In this document: positions 24,906 through 33,675 of the stretch, one piece after another
How positions within the stretch are numbered: position 1 is the first letter of the stretch
Layout of the letters: each line of letters begins with the position of its first letter
Assembly (NCBI RefSeq): GCF_900100955.1
Contig: NZ_FNCC01000014.1
Coordinates: forward strand, 182,762 to 246,761
From: Lentzea fradiae
GTDB taxonomy: Bacteria > Actinomycetota > Actinomycetes > Mycobacteriales > Pseudonocardiaceae
Length of the DNA: 64,000 nucleotides
Direction of reading: 5' to 3'
Notes under the pieces: generated by a model
What the model was told of the DNA's origin: nothing
Database searches by the model: none
What the model saw: the letters and a program-made list of their open reading frames with translations, nothing else
Made by a program: the position numbers and the translations under genes

Positions 24906-26584
24906 TCGACCGCGAGCGTTACGCCGAGCTGCTCGGGCCGACGGTCGGCGACCGGGTCCGGCTCGCCGACACCGACCTGTTCATCGAGGTCACCGAGGAC
25001 CTGAGCCGCGGCACGGGTTCCGGCGACGAGGTGATCTTCGGTGGCGGCAAGGTGATCCGCGAGTCGATGGGGCAGGGCGTCGCGACCCGTGCCGAGGGCG
25101 CTCCCGACCTGGTCATCACCGGCGCTGTCGTCCTGGACCACTGGGGCGTCGTCAAGGCCGACGTCGGGGTGCGGGACGGGCGGATCGTCGCGATCGGCAA
25201 GGCCGGCAACCCCGACACGATGGACGGCGTCCACCCCGATCTCGTCATCGGTCCGTCCACGGAGATCCTGTCCGGCAACGGGAAGATCCTCACCGCGGGC
25301 GGCATCGACTGCCACGTGCACTTCATCTGCCCGCAGATCGTGGACGAGGCGCTGGCGTCCGGGCTCACCACCCTGGTCGGCGGCGGCACCGGTCCTGCCG
25401 AGGGCACGAAGGCCACCACCGTCACGCCCGGCGCGTGGAACCTCGGCCGGATGCTGACGTCGATGGACCACATGCCGGTCAACGTCCTGTTGCTGGGCAA
25501 GGGGAACACGGTCTCGGCCGAGGCGCTGGAGGAACAGCTCGCCGGTGGCGCGGGCGGGTTCAAGCTGCACGAGGACTGGGGCACCACGCCCGCCGCGATC
25601 GACGCGTGCCTGCGGGTCGCGGACTCGTCCGGCGTGCAGGTCGCGATCCACACGGACACGTTGAACGAGGCCGGTTTCCTGGAGTCCACAGTGGACGCCA
25701 TCGCCGGTCGGTCGATCAACGCCTACCACTCGGAGGGAGCGGGCGGCGGGCACGCGCCGGACATCATCCGGGTCGTCTCGCTGCCGAACGTGCTGCCGTC
25801 GTCGACGAACCCGACGCGTCCGCACACCGTCAACACGCTCGAGGAGCACCTCGACATGCTGATGGTCTGCCACCACCTCAACCCGTCCGTGCCGGAGGAC
25901 CTCGCGTTCGCCGAGTCGCGCATCCGGCCCACCACGATCGCCGCCGAGGACCTGCTGCACGACCTCGGCGCCATCTCCATGATCTCGTCGGACTCCCAGG
26001 CGATGGGCCGCGTCGGTGAGGTGATCATCCGGACCTGGCAGACCGCGCACGTGATGGCCAGACGCCGGACGATGGACGACAACCTGCGGGCGCGGCGGTA
26101 CGTCGCCAAGTACACGATCAACCCGGCCATCGCGCACGGCATCGCCGACGAGGTCGGCTCGGTCGAGCCCGGCAAGCTCGCGGACCTCGTGCTGTGGGAG
26201 CCGAAGTTCTTCGGCGTGCGGCCGTCCGTGGTGCTCAAGGGCGGCTTCATCGCGTGGGGTGCGATGGGCGACGCCAACGCGTCGATCCCGACCCCGCAGC
26301 CGGTGTGGGCGCGGCCGATGTTCGGCGCGACGGCCGGGGCGGCGTCGAGCGTGTTCTTCGTGGCGCAGCAGGCGATCGACGCGGGTCTCGGCGACCGGTA
26401 CGCGCGGCGGCTGCTGCCGGTGGCCAACACCCGTTCGGTCACCAAGGCGGACATGGTCCTCAACGACGCGATGCCGGACGTGCGGGTCGACCCGGACAGC
26501 TTCGCCGTGCACGTCGACGGCGACCTGGTCGAACCCTCGCCGGTCGCCGAGCTGCCGATGGCCCAGCGGTACTTCCTGTTCTGA
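24902..26584 (+). CDS. ureC: Urease alpha (catalytic) subunit
   Basis: A 560-residue nickel hydrolase that splits urea to ammonia and carbamate. All active-site residues are visible: His138 and His140 in GGIDCHVHF, the carbamylated Lys221 in GFKLHEDWG, His250 in VAIHTDTLNE, His276 in NAYHSEGAGGGH, the flap His324 in MVCHHLN, and Asp364 in ISSDSQAMGR. The usual HTEGAGGGHAPD appears with Ser for Thr. Length is slightly under the typical 567-573. Start at an ATG (ATGA overlap with ureAB). Confidence 0.97.
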   Translation: MIDRERYAELLGPTVGDRVRLADTDLFIEVTEDLSRGTGSGDEVIFGGGKVIRESMGQGVATRAEGAPDLVITGAVVLDHWGVVKADVGVRDGRIVAIGKAGNPDTMDGVHPDLVIGPSTEILSGNGKILTAGGIDCHVHFICPQIVDEALASGLTTLVGGGTGPAEGTKATTVTPGAWNLGRMLTSMDHMPVNVLLLGKGNTVSAEALEEQLAGGAGGFKLHEDWGTTPAAIDACLRVADSSGVQVAIHTDTLNEAGFLESTVDAIAGRSINAYHSEGAGGGHAPDIIRVVSLPNVLPSSTNPTRPHTVNTLEEHLDMLMVCHHLNPSVPEDLAFAESRIRPTTIAAEDLLHDLGAISMISSDSQAMGRVGEVIIRTWQTAHVMARRRTMDDNLRARRYVAKYTINPAIAHGIADEVGSVEPGKLADLVLWEPKFFGVRPSVVLKGGFIAWGAMGDANASIPTPQPVWARPMFGATAGAASSVFFVAQQAIDAGLGDRYARRLLPVANTRSVTKADMVLNDAMPDVRVDPDSFAVHVDGDLVEPSPVAELPMAQRYFLF

Positions 26585-27192
26585 TGCTGACCGCGCTGAT
26601 CCTCGCCGACTCCCGCTTCCCCGGCGGCGGCCACGTGCACTCCGGCGGGCTGGAGGAGGCCGCCGCGCGCGGGCTCGTGCACGACGAGCCGTCGCTGCGG
26701 TCGTTCCTGCACGGCCGGCTGCTCACGTCCGGGCTGCTGGCGGCGGGCTTCGCGGCGGCGGCGGCACGCGGTGAGGACCTGGCCGTGCTCGACGCCGAAC
26801 TGGACGCCCGCACGCCGTCGCCCGCCCAGCGCGAGGCGTCCAGAGCGCAGGGGCGCGGCATGCTGCGGGCCGCCCGGCGCGCCTGGCCGTCGGCGCGGCT
26901 GGAGGAGCTGCCGCGCGACCCGCACCAGCCGCTGGTGATCGGCGTGCTCGTCGACGACCCGTACGAAGCGGCGCTGACCTGCGCTTATCTGGCGGTGAGC
27001 GGTCCGGCGTCGGCGGCGGTGCGGCTGCTCGGGCTCGACCCGTTCGGGGTCAACGCGGTCGTGGCGGCGCTCGGCGTCGAGGACGTCGCCGCACGGGCGG
27101 CCAAGGAGCTGCCCGCACTCGGTTCGCCCGCCTTGGACCTCTTGGCGGAGGCACACGTTCGACGTGAAGGGGTGCGTCTCTTTGGGAGCTAA
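26584..27192 (+). CDS. ureF: Urease accessory protein UreF
   Basis: A 202-residue chaperone that gates nickel/CO2 delivery to urease by acting on the GTPase UreG. It shows SRFPGGGHVHSGGLEEA near the N-terminus (the conserved SGGLE element) and a C-terminal GLDPFGVNAVVAAL helix. It is all-helical and on the short side for UreF. ATG at 26584 shares a base with the ureC stop. The order C-F-G-D without ureE is common in actinobacteria. Confidence 0.9.
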   Translation: MLTALILADSRFPGGGHVHSGGLEEAAARGLVHDEPSLRSFLHGRLLTSGLLAAGFAAAAARGEDLAVLDAELDARTPSPAQREASRAQGRGMLRAARRAWPSARLEELPRDPHQPLVIGVLVDDPYEAALTCAYLAVSGPASAAVRLLGLDPFGVNAVVAALGVEDVAARAAKELPALGSPALDLLAEAHVRREGVRLFGS

Positions 27193-27817
27193 CCACGGGC
27201 CCGACCCGCACGGTCACCACCACGGCAAGGCGCCGCGCATCGGCATCGGCGGCCCCGTCGGCAGCGGCAAGACCGCGCTGACGGCCGCCCTCTGCCGCGC
27301 GCTGGGGTCGCAGCTGGACCTGGCGGTCGTCACCAACGACATCTACACGACCGAGGACGCCGACTTCCTGCGCCGCGCGGGCGTGCTGGACCCGTCGCGC
27401 ATCGAGGCCGTGCAGACGGGCTGCTGCCCGCACACCGCGATCCGCGACGACATCACCGCGAACCTCGACGCGGTCGAACGCCTGGAGCACCGCTTCCCCG
27501 ACCTGGACCTGGTGATCATCGAGAGCGGCGGCGACAACCTGACGGCGGTGTTCTCCCGCGGCCTGGTCGACCGGCAGATCTTCGTCGTCGACGTCGCGGG
27601 CGGCGACAAGGTCCCGCGCAAGGGCGGCCCCGGCGTCACGACCGCCGACCTGCTGGTGATCAACAAGGTCGACCTCGCGCCGTTCGTCGGTGCCGACATG
27701 GAGGTCATGGTCTCCGACGCCCACCGGATGCGCGGCGAGCTGCCGGTGATCGCGCAGTCGCTCGTCGAGACCCCGGAGGCGCCCGAGGTCGCCAAGTGGG
27801 TGCTGGCCCAGCTGTGA
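27164..27817 (+). CDS. ureG: Urease accessory GTPase UreG
   Basis: A SIMIBI-class GTPase that loads nickel into urease. A short His-rich lead (HGPDPHGHHHG), probably metal binding, precedes the P-loop GGPVGSGKTAL; the invariant nickel motif is TGCCPHTAIRDD; EDADFLRRAGVLDPSRI, ESGGDNLTAVF and NKVDLAP (guanine specificity) follow. Translation starts at GTG 27164 (preceded by GGAGG at 12 bases) or at TTG 27182 (preceded by GAAGGGG at 9 bases, giving MGANHGPD). I cannot decide between them; the TTG has the better-spaced ribosome site. The gene overlaps the end of ureF. Confidence 0.95.
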   Translation: MKGCVSLGANHGPDPHGHHHGKAPRIGIGGPVGSGKTALTAALCRALGSQLDLAVVTNDIYTTEDADFLRRAGVLDPSRIEAVQTGCCPHTAIRDDITANLDAVERLEHRFPDLDLVIIESGGDNLTAVFSRGLVDRQIFVVDVAGGDKVPRKGGPGVTTADLLVINKVDLAPFVGADMEVMVSDAHRMRGELPVIAQSLVETPEAPEVAKWVLAQL

Positions 27818-28515
27818 AGGCCACCGCACGCCTGGTCGTCACGCGGGACCCGCACGGCAACAGCGTCGTGCGGGTCCTGCGTTCGCAGTCACCCCTGACG
27901 CTGGTGCCGCACCGCCGCGTGGGACCCGTCGCGCTGGTGCACCTCGTCTCGTCGGTCACGGCCCCGCTGGGCGGCGACTCGCTGTCCCTGACCGTCGAGG
28001 TCGGACCTGGAGCCTCGCTCGAGCTCCGCGGCGTCGCGGCGACCCTGCTGCTGCCCGGTTCGTCCGGTGACGCCTCGTCGTCCGAAACCCGTTTCCTGAT
28101 CGAGGGATCAGTCCACTACCTCCCGGAACCCACCGTGGTCACGAGCCGCGCCCGTCACACGGCCGTGGTCGAGGCCGAATTGGACGGTCACGCGCAGTTG
28201 CGAACCCGCGAGGTGCTCGTGCTCGGCCGGACCGGCGAGGACCCCGGCTCCCTGACCACGTCCGTGCGCGCGACCCGTTGCGGCAAACCGTTGCTGCATC
28301 AACAACTCGTCGTCGGCGACCGCGAGCTCGACGCGTCCGCGGCCGGCCTCGCGGGCAAGCGCGTCATCGGCACCGAGGTGGTGCTCGACGGGGTGACGCG
28401 ACCGGCGCTCGGCGGGGAGTGGTGGAGCGCCGTTCCGTTGGCAGCAGGCGGAAGTCTCGTCACCGCGCTGGGCGACGACGTGGTGACGATCACACGGGTG
28501 CTGGACGCCATCTGA
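27814..28515 (+). CDS. ureD: Urease accessory protein UreD
   Basis: A 233-residue scaffold protein that binds apo-urease together with UreF and UreG. It is a beta-helix-type soluble protein with PLTLVPHRRVGPVALVHLVSS, VEVGPGASLELRGVAATLLLPG, SVHYLPEPTVV and VLVLGRTGEDPGSL, which match the divergent actinobacterial UreD family. GTG start overlapping the ureG stop. Last gene of the urease operon; the next 156 bases up to pdxH show no gene. Confidence 0.88.
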   Translation: MKATARLVVTRDPHGNSVVRVLRSQSPLTLVPHRRVGPVALVHLVSSVTAPLGGDSLSLTVEVGPGASLELRGVAATLLLPGSSGDASSSETRFLIEGSVHYLPEPTVVTSRARHTAVVEAELDGHAQLRTREVLVLGRTGEDPGSLTTSVRATRCGKPLLHQQLVVGDRELDASAAGLAGKRVIGTEVVLDGVTRPALGGEWWSAVPLAAGGSLVTALGDDVVTITRVLDAI

Positions 28516-28671
28516 CTCGATCCCGGTTTCGATCCAGAACCGCCAAACCACGGAAAGTCACCGCTCGGGTGGGCGTCATCACCACGCAGGCGGTTTCGGG
28601 AAACGTGCGCCGTGCGTATGGTCGCGGGTCCAGGGACCACGAGTTCTGCCCGCTCACTGGGAGGTTCGCCG

Positions 28672-29328
28672 ATGACGGAGACCACGAACATCGCACTTCC
28701 GGCGATGCGCGTGTCCTACGAGCAGGGCTCGCTGAGCGAGTCGGAGCTTGCCGCCACCTGGCACGAACAGCTCCAGCTGTGGCTGGACCAGGCCGCCGGC
28801 GCCGGACTGCCCGAGCCCAACGCGATGGTGCTCGCCACCACCGACACCCAGGGCCGCCCGTCCTCCAGGACGGTGCTCGCCAAGGGACTCGACGAGCGCG
28901 GGCTGGTGTTCTTCACCAACTACACCTCGAACAAGTCGCACGACCTGATGGCCACCCGCTACGCCTCCGCCACCTTCCCGTGGTTCGCGATGCAGCGGCA
29001 GGCCCACGTCCGCGGCGTCGTCGAGAAGGTCGGGCCGGCCGAGACGGCCGCCTACTGGGCTTCGCGCCCGCGTGGGTCGCAGATCGGGGCCTGGGCCTCG
29101 CCGCAGTCACGGGTGGTGAACGGGCGATCCACTTTGGAGTCGGCGCTGCACAAGATCGAGCGGCAGTTCGCGGACACCGAGAAGATTCCCGTGCCGCCGC
29201 ACTGGGGTGGGTGGCGGATCCGGCCGGAGGAGGTCGAGTTCTGGCAGGGGCGGCGGGATCGGATGCACGACCGGCTGCGGTTCCGGCTCGGGCGGGACGG
29301 GTGGCGCATGGAGCGAGTAGCCCCGTAG
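28672..29328 (+). CDS. pdxH: Pyridoxamine 5'-phosphate oxidase
   Basis: A 218-residue FMN enzyme that oxidises pyridoxine/pyridoxamine 5'-phosphate to pyridoxal phosphate. Visible motifs are RTVLAKGLDERGLVFFTNY (FMN and phosphate binding), WASRPRGSQIGAWAS and PPHWGGWRIRPEEVEFWQG. The C-terminus ends in the conserved R-L-R-F-R type RFRLGRDGWRMERVAP. The ATG at 28672 follows a GGGAGG ribosome site; an earlier in-frame ATG is less likely. pdxH lies near gltA in many actinobacteria, and here 12.6 kb away. Confidence 0.95.
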   Translation: MTETTNIALPAMRVSYEQGSLSESELAATWHEQLQLWLDQAAGAGLPEPNAMVLATTDTQGRPSSRTVLAKGLDERGLVFFTNYTSNKSHDLMATRYASATFPWFAMQRQAHVRGVVEKVGPAETAAYWASRPRGSQIGAWASPQSRVVNGRSTLESALHKIERQFADTEKIPVPPHWGGWRIRPEEVEFWQGRRDRMHDRLRFRLGRDGWRMERVAP

Positions 29329-29344
29329 GGCTTGAGCGGTGGGC

Positions 29345-29383
29345 GGGCGTCTTCCCCTGTGGGCGGGGGGAGGCGCCCGTTTT
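29345..29383 (+). terminator. Rho-independent-like terminator after pdxH
   Basis: GGGCGTCTTCCCC pairs imperfectly with GGGGGGAGGCGCCC, followed by GTTTT. The stem and short U-run directly after pdxH make termination likely. Confidence 0.65.
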
Positions 29384-29565
29384 CGTGGTTCGGGGCTGAC
29401 CGGGAGCGGGTCCGTGCCGAGCCGGCCGAGCCCGGCGCGTGAGGCGGGTGGGGGCCGGCTGGAACCTGCGCCCGTCCTCGCACGTCCTCAGGCTGTCGAA
29501 GGGTCCGGAACCCACACCTGCATACTGGGATTTCGGCAACAGCTAGCTACGAGGTGCGATTTCAC

Positions 29566-31500
29566 GTGTGCGGAGTGCTCGGACTCATCTGTTCCACCGA
29601 AGCCGCCGCGGCCAGCGCGCGCGGCTCTGTGGCCGCAGCACTGCGCTGCCAGCGCCACCGCGGGCCGGACGAGCAGGACACCTGGGCCGATGCCGAGGTC
29701 GTCTACGGGTTCAACCGGCTGGCGTTCATCGACCTGGACCACTCCCACCAGCCGCTGGTGTGGGGGCCGCCGGACAACCCGACGCGGTACACGTTGAACT
29801 TCAACGGCGAGATCTACAACTACCAGGAGCTGCGGGCCGAGCTGGCCATGCACTTCGGGGCCCAGTTCAAGACGAAGGGGGACGGGGAGTCGATCGTCGC
29901 CGGGTACCACTACCTCGGGGCCGACTGGGTCAAGAAGCTGCGCGGCATGTTCGCGTTCATGATCTGGGACGCTCAGGAGCGCGTGGTGTTCGGGGCGCGG
30001 GACCCGTTCGGGATCAAGCCGTTGTACTGGGCCTCCGGGCCCGGTGGGGTGGCGTTCTCGTCGGAGAAGAAGAGCTTGTTGCAGCTCACCGGGGTGCTGG
30101 GGATCAGCCAGGAGCTGGACGAGAAGGCGTTGCAGCACTACCTGGTGTTGCAGTACGTGCCGGAGCCCGAGTCGTTGCACAAGGCGATCCGGCGGGTGGA
30201 GTCGGGGACGTCGTTCAAGGTCAGCCCTGGTGGGCAGGTGCTGTTCAACCGGTACTTCAAGCCCGTGTTCTCGCCGCGGCCGGTCAACGGGGCGCACGAG
30301 GCGGAGGCGCTGTACGACCGGATCGCCGAGGTCATGCGCGACTCGGTGGCCAAGCACATGATCTCCGACCCGGACGTGACGGTCGGGGCGTTCCTGTCGG
30401 GCGGGATCGACTCGACGGCGACGGCCACGCTCGCGAAGCAGCACAACCCGAACCTCATCGCGTTCACCAGCGGGTTCGACCGGCAGGGGTACTCGGAGGT
30501 GGACGTCGCGGCCGAGACGGCGGCGGCCATCGGGGTGCGGCACGTCGTCCGGACGGTGTCGCCGGACGAGATGATGGAAGAGCTGCCGCTGATCCTGTGG
30601 TACCTCGACGACCCGGTGGCGGACCCGGCGCTGGTGCCGTTGTACTTCATCGCCAAGGAGGCGCGGAAGTACGTCAAGGCGGTGCTCTCGGGTGAGGGCG
30701 CGGACGAGCTGTTCGGCGGGTACGTGATCTACCACGAGCCGTTGTCGCTGTCGCCGTTCGAGAAGGTGCCGGGCAGCGTGCGCAAGCTGATGGGCGCCGT
30801 GTCCAAGTCCATTCCGGAGGGTGTGCGGGGCAAGGACCTGCTCAGGCGCGGGTCGCTCAAGCTGGAGGAGCGCTACTACGGCAACGCGCGCAACTTCAGC
30901 GACGCGCAGGTGCGGGCGGTGTTCCCCGGCTACGTCGAGGGCGTCGGGTTCCAGGACGTCACGGCGCCCTGGTACCGCGAGTCGGAGGGCTGGGACCCGG
31001 TCGCGCGGATGCAGCACATCGACCTGTTCACGTGGCTGCGCGGCGACATCCTGGTCAAGGCCGACAAGGTCACCATGGCCAACTCGATCGAGCTGCGGGT
31101 GCCGTTCCTCGACCCCGAGGTGTTCCGGATCGCGGCCGAGGTGCCGCTCGACCAGAAGCTCACCGAGGGCACGACCAAGTACGCGCTGCGCAGGGCGCTG
31201 GCGAAGATCATCCCGCCGCACGTGCTGAACCGGCCGAAGCTGGGCTTCCCGGTGCCGATCCGGCACTGGCTGCGCGCGGAGATGTACGACTGGGCTCGCG
31301 GGATCATCAACGACTCGCAGACCGGGCACCTGCTCGACAAGAACGCCGTGCTCGACCTGCTCGCCGAGCACAGGTCGGAGCAGTTCGACCGCAGCCGGCA
31401 GCTCTGGTCGGTGCTGTGCTTCATGATCTGGCACGGGATCTTCGTCGAGGGCCGGATCAGCCCGAAGGTGCCGGAGCCGGTCTACCCCGTGCGCGTCTGA
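29566..31500 (+). CDS. asnB: Asparagine synthase (glutamine-hydrolysing)
   Basis: A 644-residue class II amidotransferase that makes asparagine from aspartate, glutamine and ATP. The GTG at 29566 was chosen because it makes Cys the second residue (MCGVLGLIC), as the glutaminase nucleophile requires; an in-frame start 12 bases earlier would bury it. ACGAGGTG precedes it. The glutaminase domain holds RHRGPDEQD and NFNGEIYNYQELR; the synthetase domain holds the PP-loop AFLSGGIDST, then GEGADELFGGY, and a C-terminal EGRISPKVPEP. It is monocistronic. Confidence 0.95.
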   Translation: MCGVLGLICSTEAAAASARGSVAAALRCQRHRGPDEQDTWADAEVVYGFNRLAFIDLDHSHQPLVWGPPDNPTRYTLNFNGEIYNYQELRAELAMHFGAQFKTKGDGESIVAGYHYLGADWVKKLRGMFAFMIWDAQERVVFGARDPFGIKPLYWASGPGGVAFSSEKKSLLQLTGVLGISQELDEKALQHYLVLQYVPEPESLHKAIRRVESGTSFKVSPGGQVLFNRYFKPVFSPRPVNGAHEAEALYDRIAEVMRDSVAKHMISDPDVTVGAFLSGGIDSTATATLAKQHNPNLIAFTSGFDRQGYSEVDVAAETAAAIGVRHVVRTVSPDEMMEELPLILWYLDDPVADPALVPLYFIAKEARKYVKAVLSGEGADELFGGYVIYHEPLSLSPFEKVPGSVRKLMGAVSKSIPEGVRGKDLLRRGSLKLEERYYGNARNFSDAQVRAVFPGYVEGVGFQDVTAPWYRESEGWDPVARMQHIDLFTWLRGDILVKADKVTMANSIELRVPFLDPEVFRIAAEVPLDQKLTEGTTKYALRRALAKIIPPHVLNRPKLGFPVPIRHWLRAEMYDWARGIINDSQTGHLLDKNAVLDLLAEHRSEQFDRSRQLWSVLCFMIWHGIFVEGRISPKVPEPVYPVRV

Positions 31501-31574
31501 CGCTCCTCGCACCGTCGAGTGGTGTCGGCGACAGGCTGACGAAAAAGGCTTGTTAGTTGTCATAGGCTAACGAA

Positions 31575-32837
31575 GTGGCCACTGCGGGGAAGAGCGCGCG
31601 ATCGACGTTCGTGATCGACACCAGACCGTTGAAGATCGTCGCGTACCGCAGGTTGTGGCTCTCCACGATCGTGACGGCGGTGGGCTCCCAGCTCACCGCC
31701 GTCGCCGTGCCGAAGCAGGTCTACGACCTCACCGGCTCGTCCGCGTGGGTCGGCATCTCCGCCGGTGTCGCGCTGGTGCCGCTGCTGGTCTTCGGGCTGT
31801 GGGGCGGTGCCATCGCGGACACCGTCGACCGCCGCAAGCTGATGCTCGTCACGAACACCGGCATCGCCGTCTCGTCGGTGCTGCTGTGGGCGCAGGCGGC
31901 GCTGAACATCGGCTCGGTGTGGCTCGTCATCGCGCTGCTCGGCCTGCAACAGGTGTTCTTCGCGGCCAACTCACCGGCGCGGCAGGCGTCGATCGCCCGG
32001 CTCGTGCCCGCGGAGCTGCTGCCGTCGGCCGGAGCGCTCGGCTCGACCGTCATGCAGTTCGGCGCGGTGCTCGGGCCGCTGCTCGCCGGTGCGCTGATGC
32101 CGGTCGTCGGGCTGCCGACGCTGTACCTGGTGGACGCTATCGCGCTCATCGCCGCCGTCTACGCGGTGTGGATGCTGCCGCCGATGCCCCCGCTGGACGG
32201 GGTGGTGCGGCGCGCGGGGCTGCGGGACGTGCTCGACGGGTTCGTCTACCTCTGGGCGCAGAAGGTCCTGATGGCGAGCATGTTGCTGGACATCATCGCG
32301 ATGGTGTTCGGCATGCCGCGGGCGCTGTTCCCGGAGATGGCCCAGCACACGTTCGGCGACCCGCCGGGCGGCGGTTTCGCGCTCGGCGTGCTGTTCGCGG
32401 CCATCCCGATCGGCGCGGTGGTCTGCGGCCTGACGTCCGGGTGGATCTCCAACATCAACCGGCACGGCGTCGCGCTGGTGCTCGCCGTGGTGGGCTGGGG
32501 CATCGCCATCGCGGGCTTCGGGCTCGCCGGCTCGCTGTGGGTGGCGGCGGCGTTCCTGGCGCTCGCGGGTGCCGCGGACATGGTGTCGATGGCGTTCCGC
32601 GGCGCGATCCTGCAGTCGGCCGCGACGGACGAGATGCGCGGACGGATGCAGGGCGTCTTCATCGTCGTCGTCGCGGGCGGGCCGCGCCTCGCGGACCTGC
32701 TGCACGGCACGGGCGGCGCGGCGTTCGGCACCGCGGCGGCCGTGTCGGTGGGCGGGCTGCTGGTGGTCGTCGGCACCGTGGTGATGGTGACGCTGCTGCC
32801 CGCGATCTGGCGCTACCGGATCAGTTCCGCGAGCTGA
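31575..32837 (+). CDS. MFS exporter, EntS-like (MFS_3)
   Basis: A 420-residue, 12-helix major facilitator protein. Features are RRLWLSTIVTAVGSQLTAVAVPKQVYDLTGS in helices 1-2, the motif-A loop GAIADTVDRRKLML, and NSPARQASIARLVPAELLPSAGAL before helix 5; this layout is shared with the enterobactin exporter EntS and macrolide exporters. GTG start immediately after a TAGGCT -10-like box, so the message may be leaderless. The end overlaps the convergent lipoprotein gene by 17 bases. Siderophore export is possible but no siderophore genes are in view. Confidence 0.85.
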   Translation: MATAGKSARSTFVIDTRPLKIVAYRRLWLSTIVTAVGSQLTAVAVPKQVYDLTGSSAWVGISAGVALVPLLVFGLWGGAIADTVDRRKLMLVTNTGIAVSSVLLWAQAALNIGSVWLVIALLGLQQVFFAANSPARQASIARLVPAELLPSAGALGSTVMQFGAVLGPLLAGALMPVVGLPTLYLVDAIALIAAVYAVWMLPPMPPLDGVVRRAGLRDVLDGFVYLWAQKVLMASMLLDIIAMVFGMPRALFPEMAQHTFGDPPGGGFALGVLFAAIPIGAVVCGLTSGWISNINRHGVALVLAVVGWGIAIAGFGLAGSLWVAAAFLALAGAADMVSMAFRGAILQSAATDEMRGRMQGVFIVVVAGGPRLADLLHGTGGAAFGTAAAVSVGGLLVVVGTVVMVTLLPAIWRYRISSAS

Positions 32838-33603
32838 TCTCGTTCTCCCTGGGCTCGGCGATCCGCACGTCCGCGCCCCAGTCGGTGAACCGGGCCTCGT
32901 CCACGATCAGCGCGTTCTGGAACTGCGTCGAGAACCTGATCCGGACCGGCAGGCCGGCTCCGTCGAGCTCGACCTCGGCCGCCGTGGTCGTGACGCCCTG
33001 GTCGAGGGCGAGCTTGAGCTCCGCGCGCAGGCGTTCGTCGGTCAGCGTGTCGTAGGCCCGCTGGTAGTCGATGGCGATCGAGTACCGGGTGCGCTCGCCG
33101 GTCTGCGCGATCAGCTTCACCTCACCGCCCGCCTCGATCACCGGCAGGTGGTAGGTGGTGAACACGGCCTGCTGGTGGATCACGTCGTAGAAGCCCAGCA
33201 TCGTGTTCGTGAAGTCGTCGGTGTCCTCGCGGTCGAGCCTCACCCACGGCTTGTCCGGGGCGAGCCCGAACACCGGGGGCAGCTTCACGAACGCGGTGTC
33301 CGGCGCGGTCGAGACGAACCTCAGCTCCTCGTCCTGGCCGCCGGTCTGCACAGGACGCTTCGTCGTGGCGTCGACGCTCGGGACGTCGCCCAGCCGCACG
33401 GAACCGTTCGCCGGAGCCGTGACGCCCCCGGTCGTCGGCGGCGCGATGGCGAACCGGTAGGTCTTCTTCTCACCGACGGCCTTGGACACGGCGGCCACGA
33501 GGCTCTTCGCGTCGGAGTGCCGCGCCGGTGCGGCGGGCGGCTCCGGCGACGTGCAGGCGGTCAGCGCCAGTACCGCGGCGAGCAGCGTTGCCGTGCGTCT
33601 CAT
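32821..33603 (-). CDS. Lipoprotein (LppX/LprG-like fold suspected)
   Basis: A 260-residue secreted lipoprotein: signal MRRTATLLAAVLALTAC with the lipobox Cys at 17, then a Pro/Ala-rich linker. The mature domain starts DAKSLVAAVSKAVGEKKTYRF and continues with alternating amphipathic strands (VRLGDVPSVDATTK, TRYSIAIDYQRAYD, AAEVELDGAGLPVRIRFSTQ). The beginning and the final LPVRIRF strand resemble the LolA/LppX-like half-barrel used by actinobacteria to carry lipids to the envelope; this is fold-level reasoning only. Its promoter lies in the 72 bases shared with the divergent APC permease. Confidence 0.7.
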   Translation of the reverse strand: MRRTATLLAAVLALTACTSPEPPAAPARHSDAKSLVAAVSKAVGEKKTYRFAIAPPTTGGVTAPANGSVRLGDVPSVDATTKRPVQTGGQDEELRFVSTAPDTAFVKLPPVFGLAPDKPWVRLDREDTDDFTNTMLGFYDVIHQQAVFTTYHLPVIEAGGEVKLIAQTGERTRYSIAIDYQRAYDTLTDERLRAELKLALDQGVTTTAAEVELDGAGLPVRIRFSTQFQNALIVDEARFTDWGADVRIAEPRENEISSRN

Positions 33604-33675
33604 CTCTACACCATATGGGTGAGGTGATCGACTGGTCGCTCAGGTGGTGGCGCGCGAGTAGCAGAATCCCCTGGC

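Noticed and set aside
31552..31570. Possible second IdeR-type box before the EntS-like gene (CATAGGCTAACG)
   Set aside because: Only about 12 of 19 positions match the consensus; the shared part is better explained as a TAGGCT -10 box.
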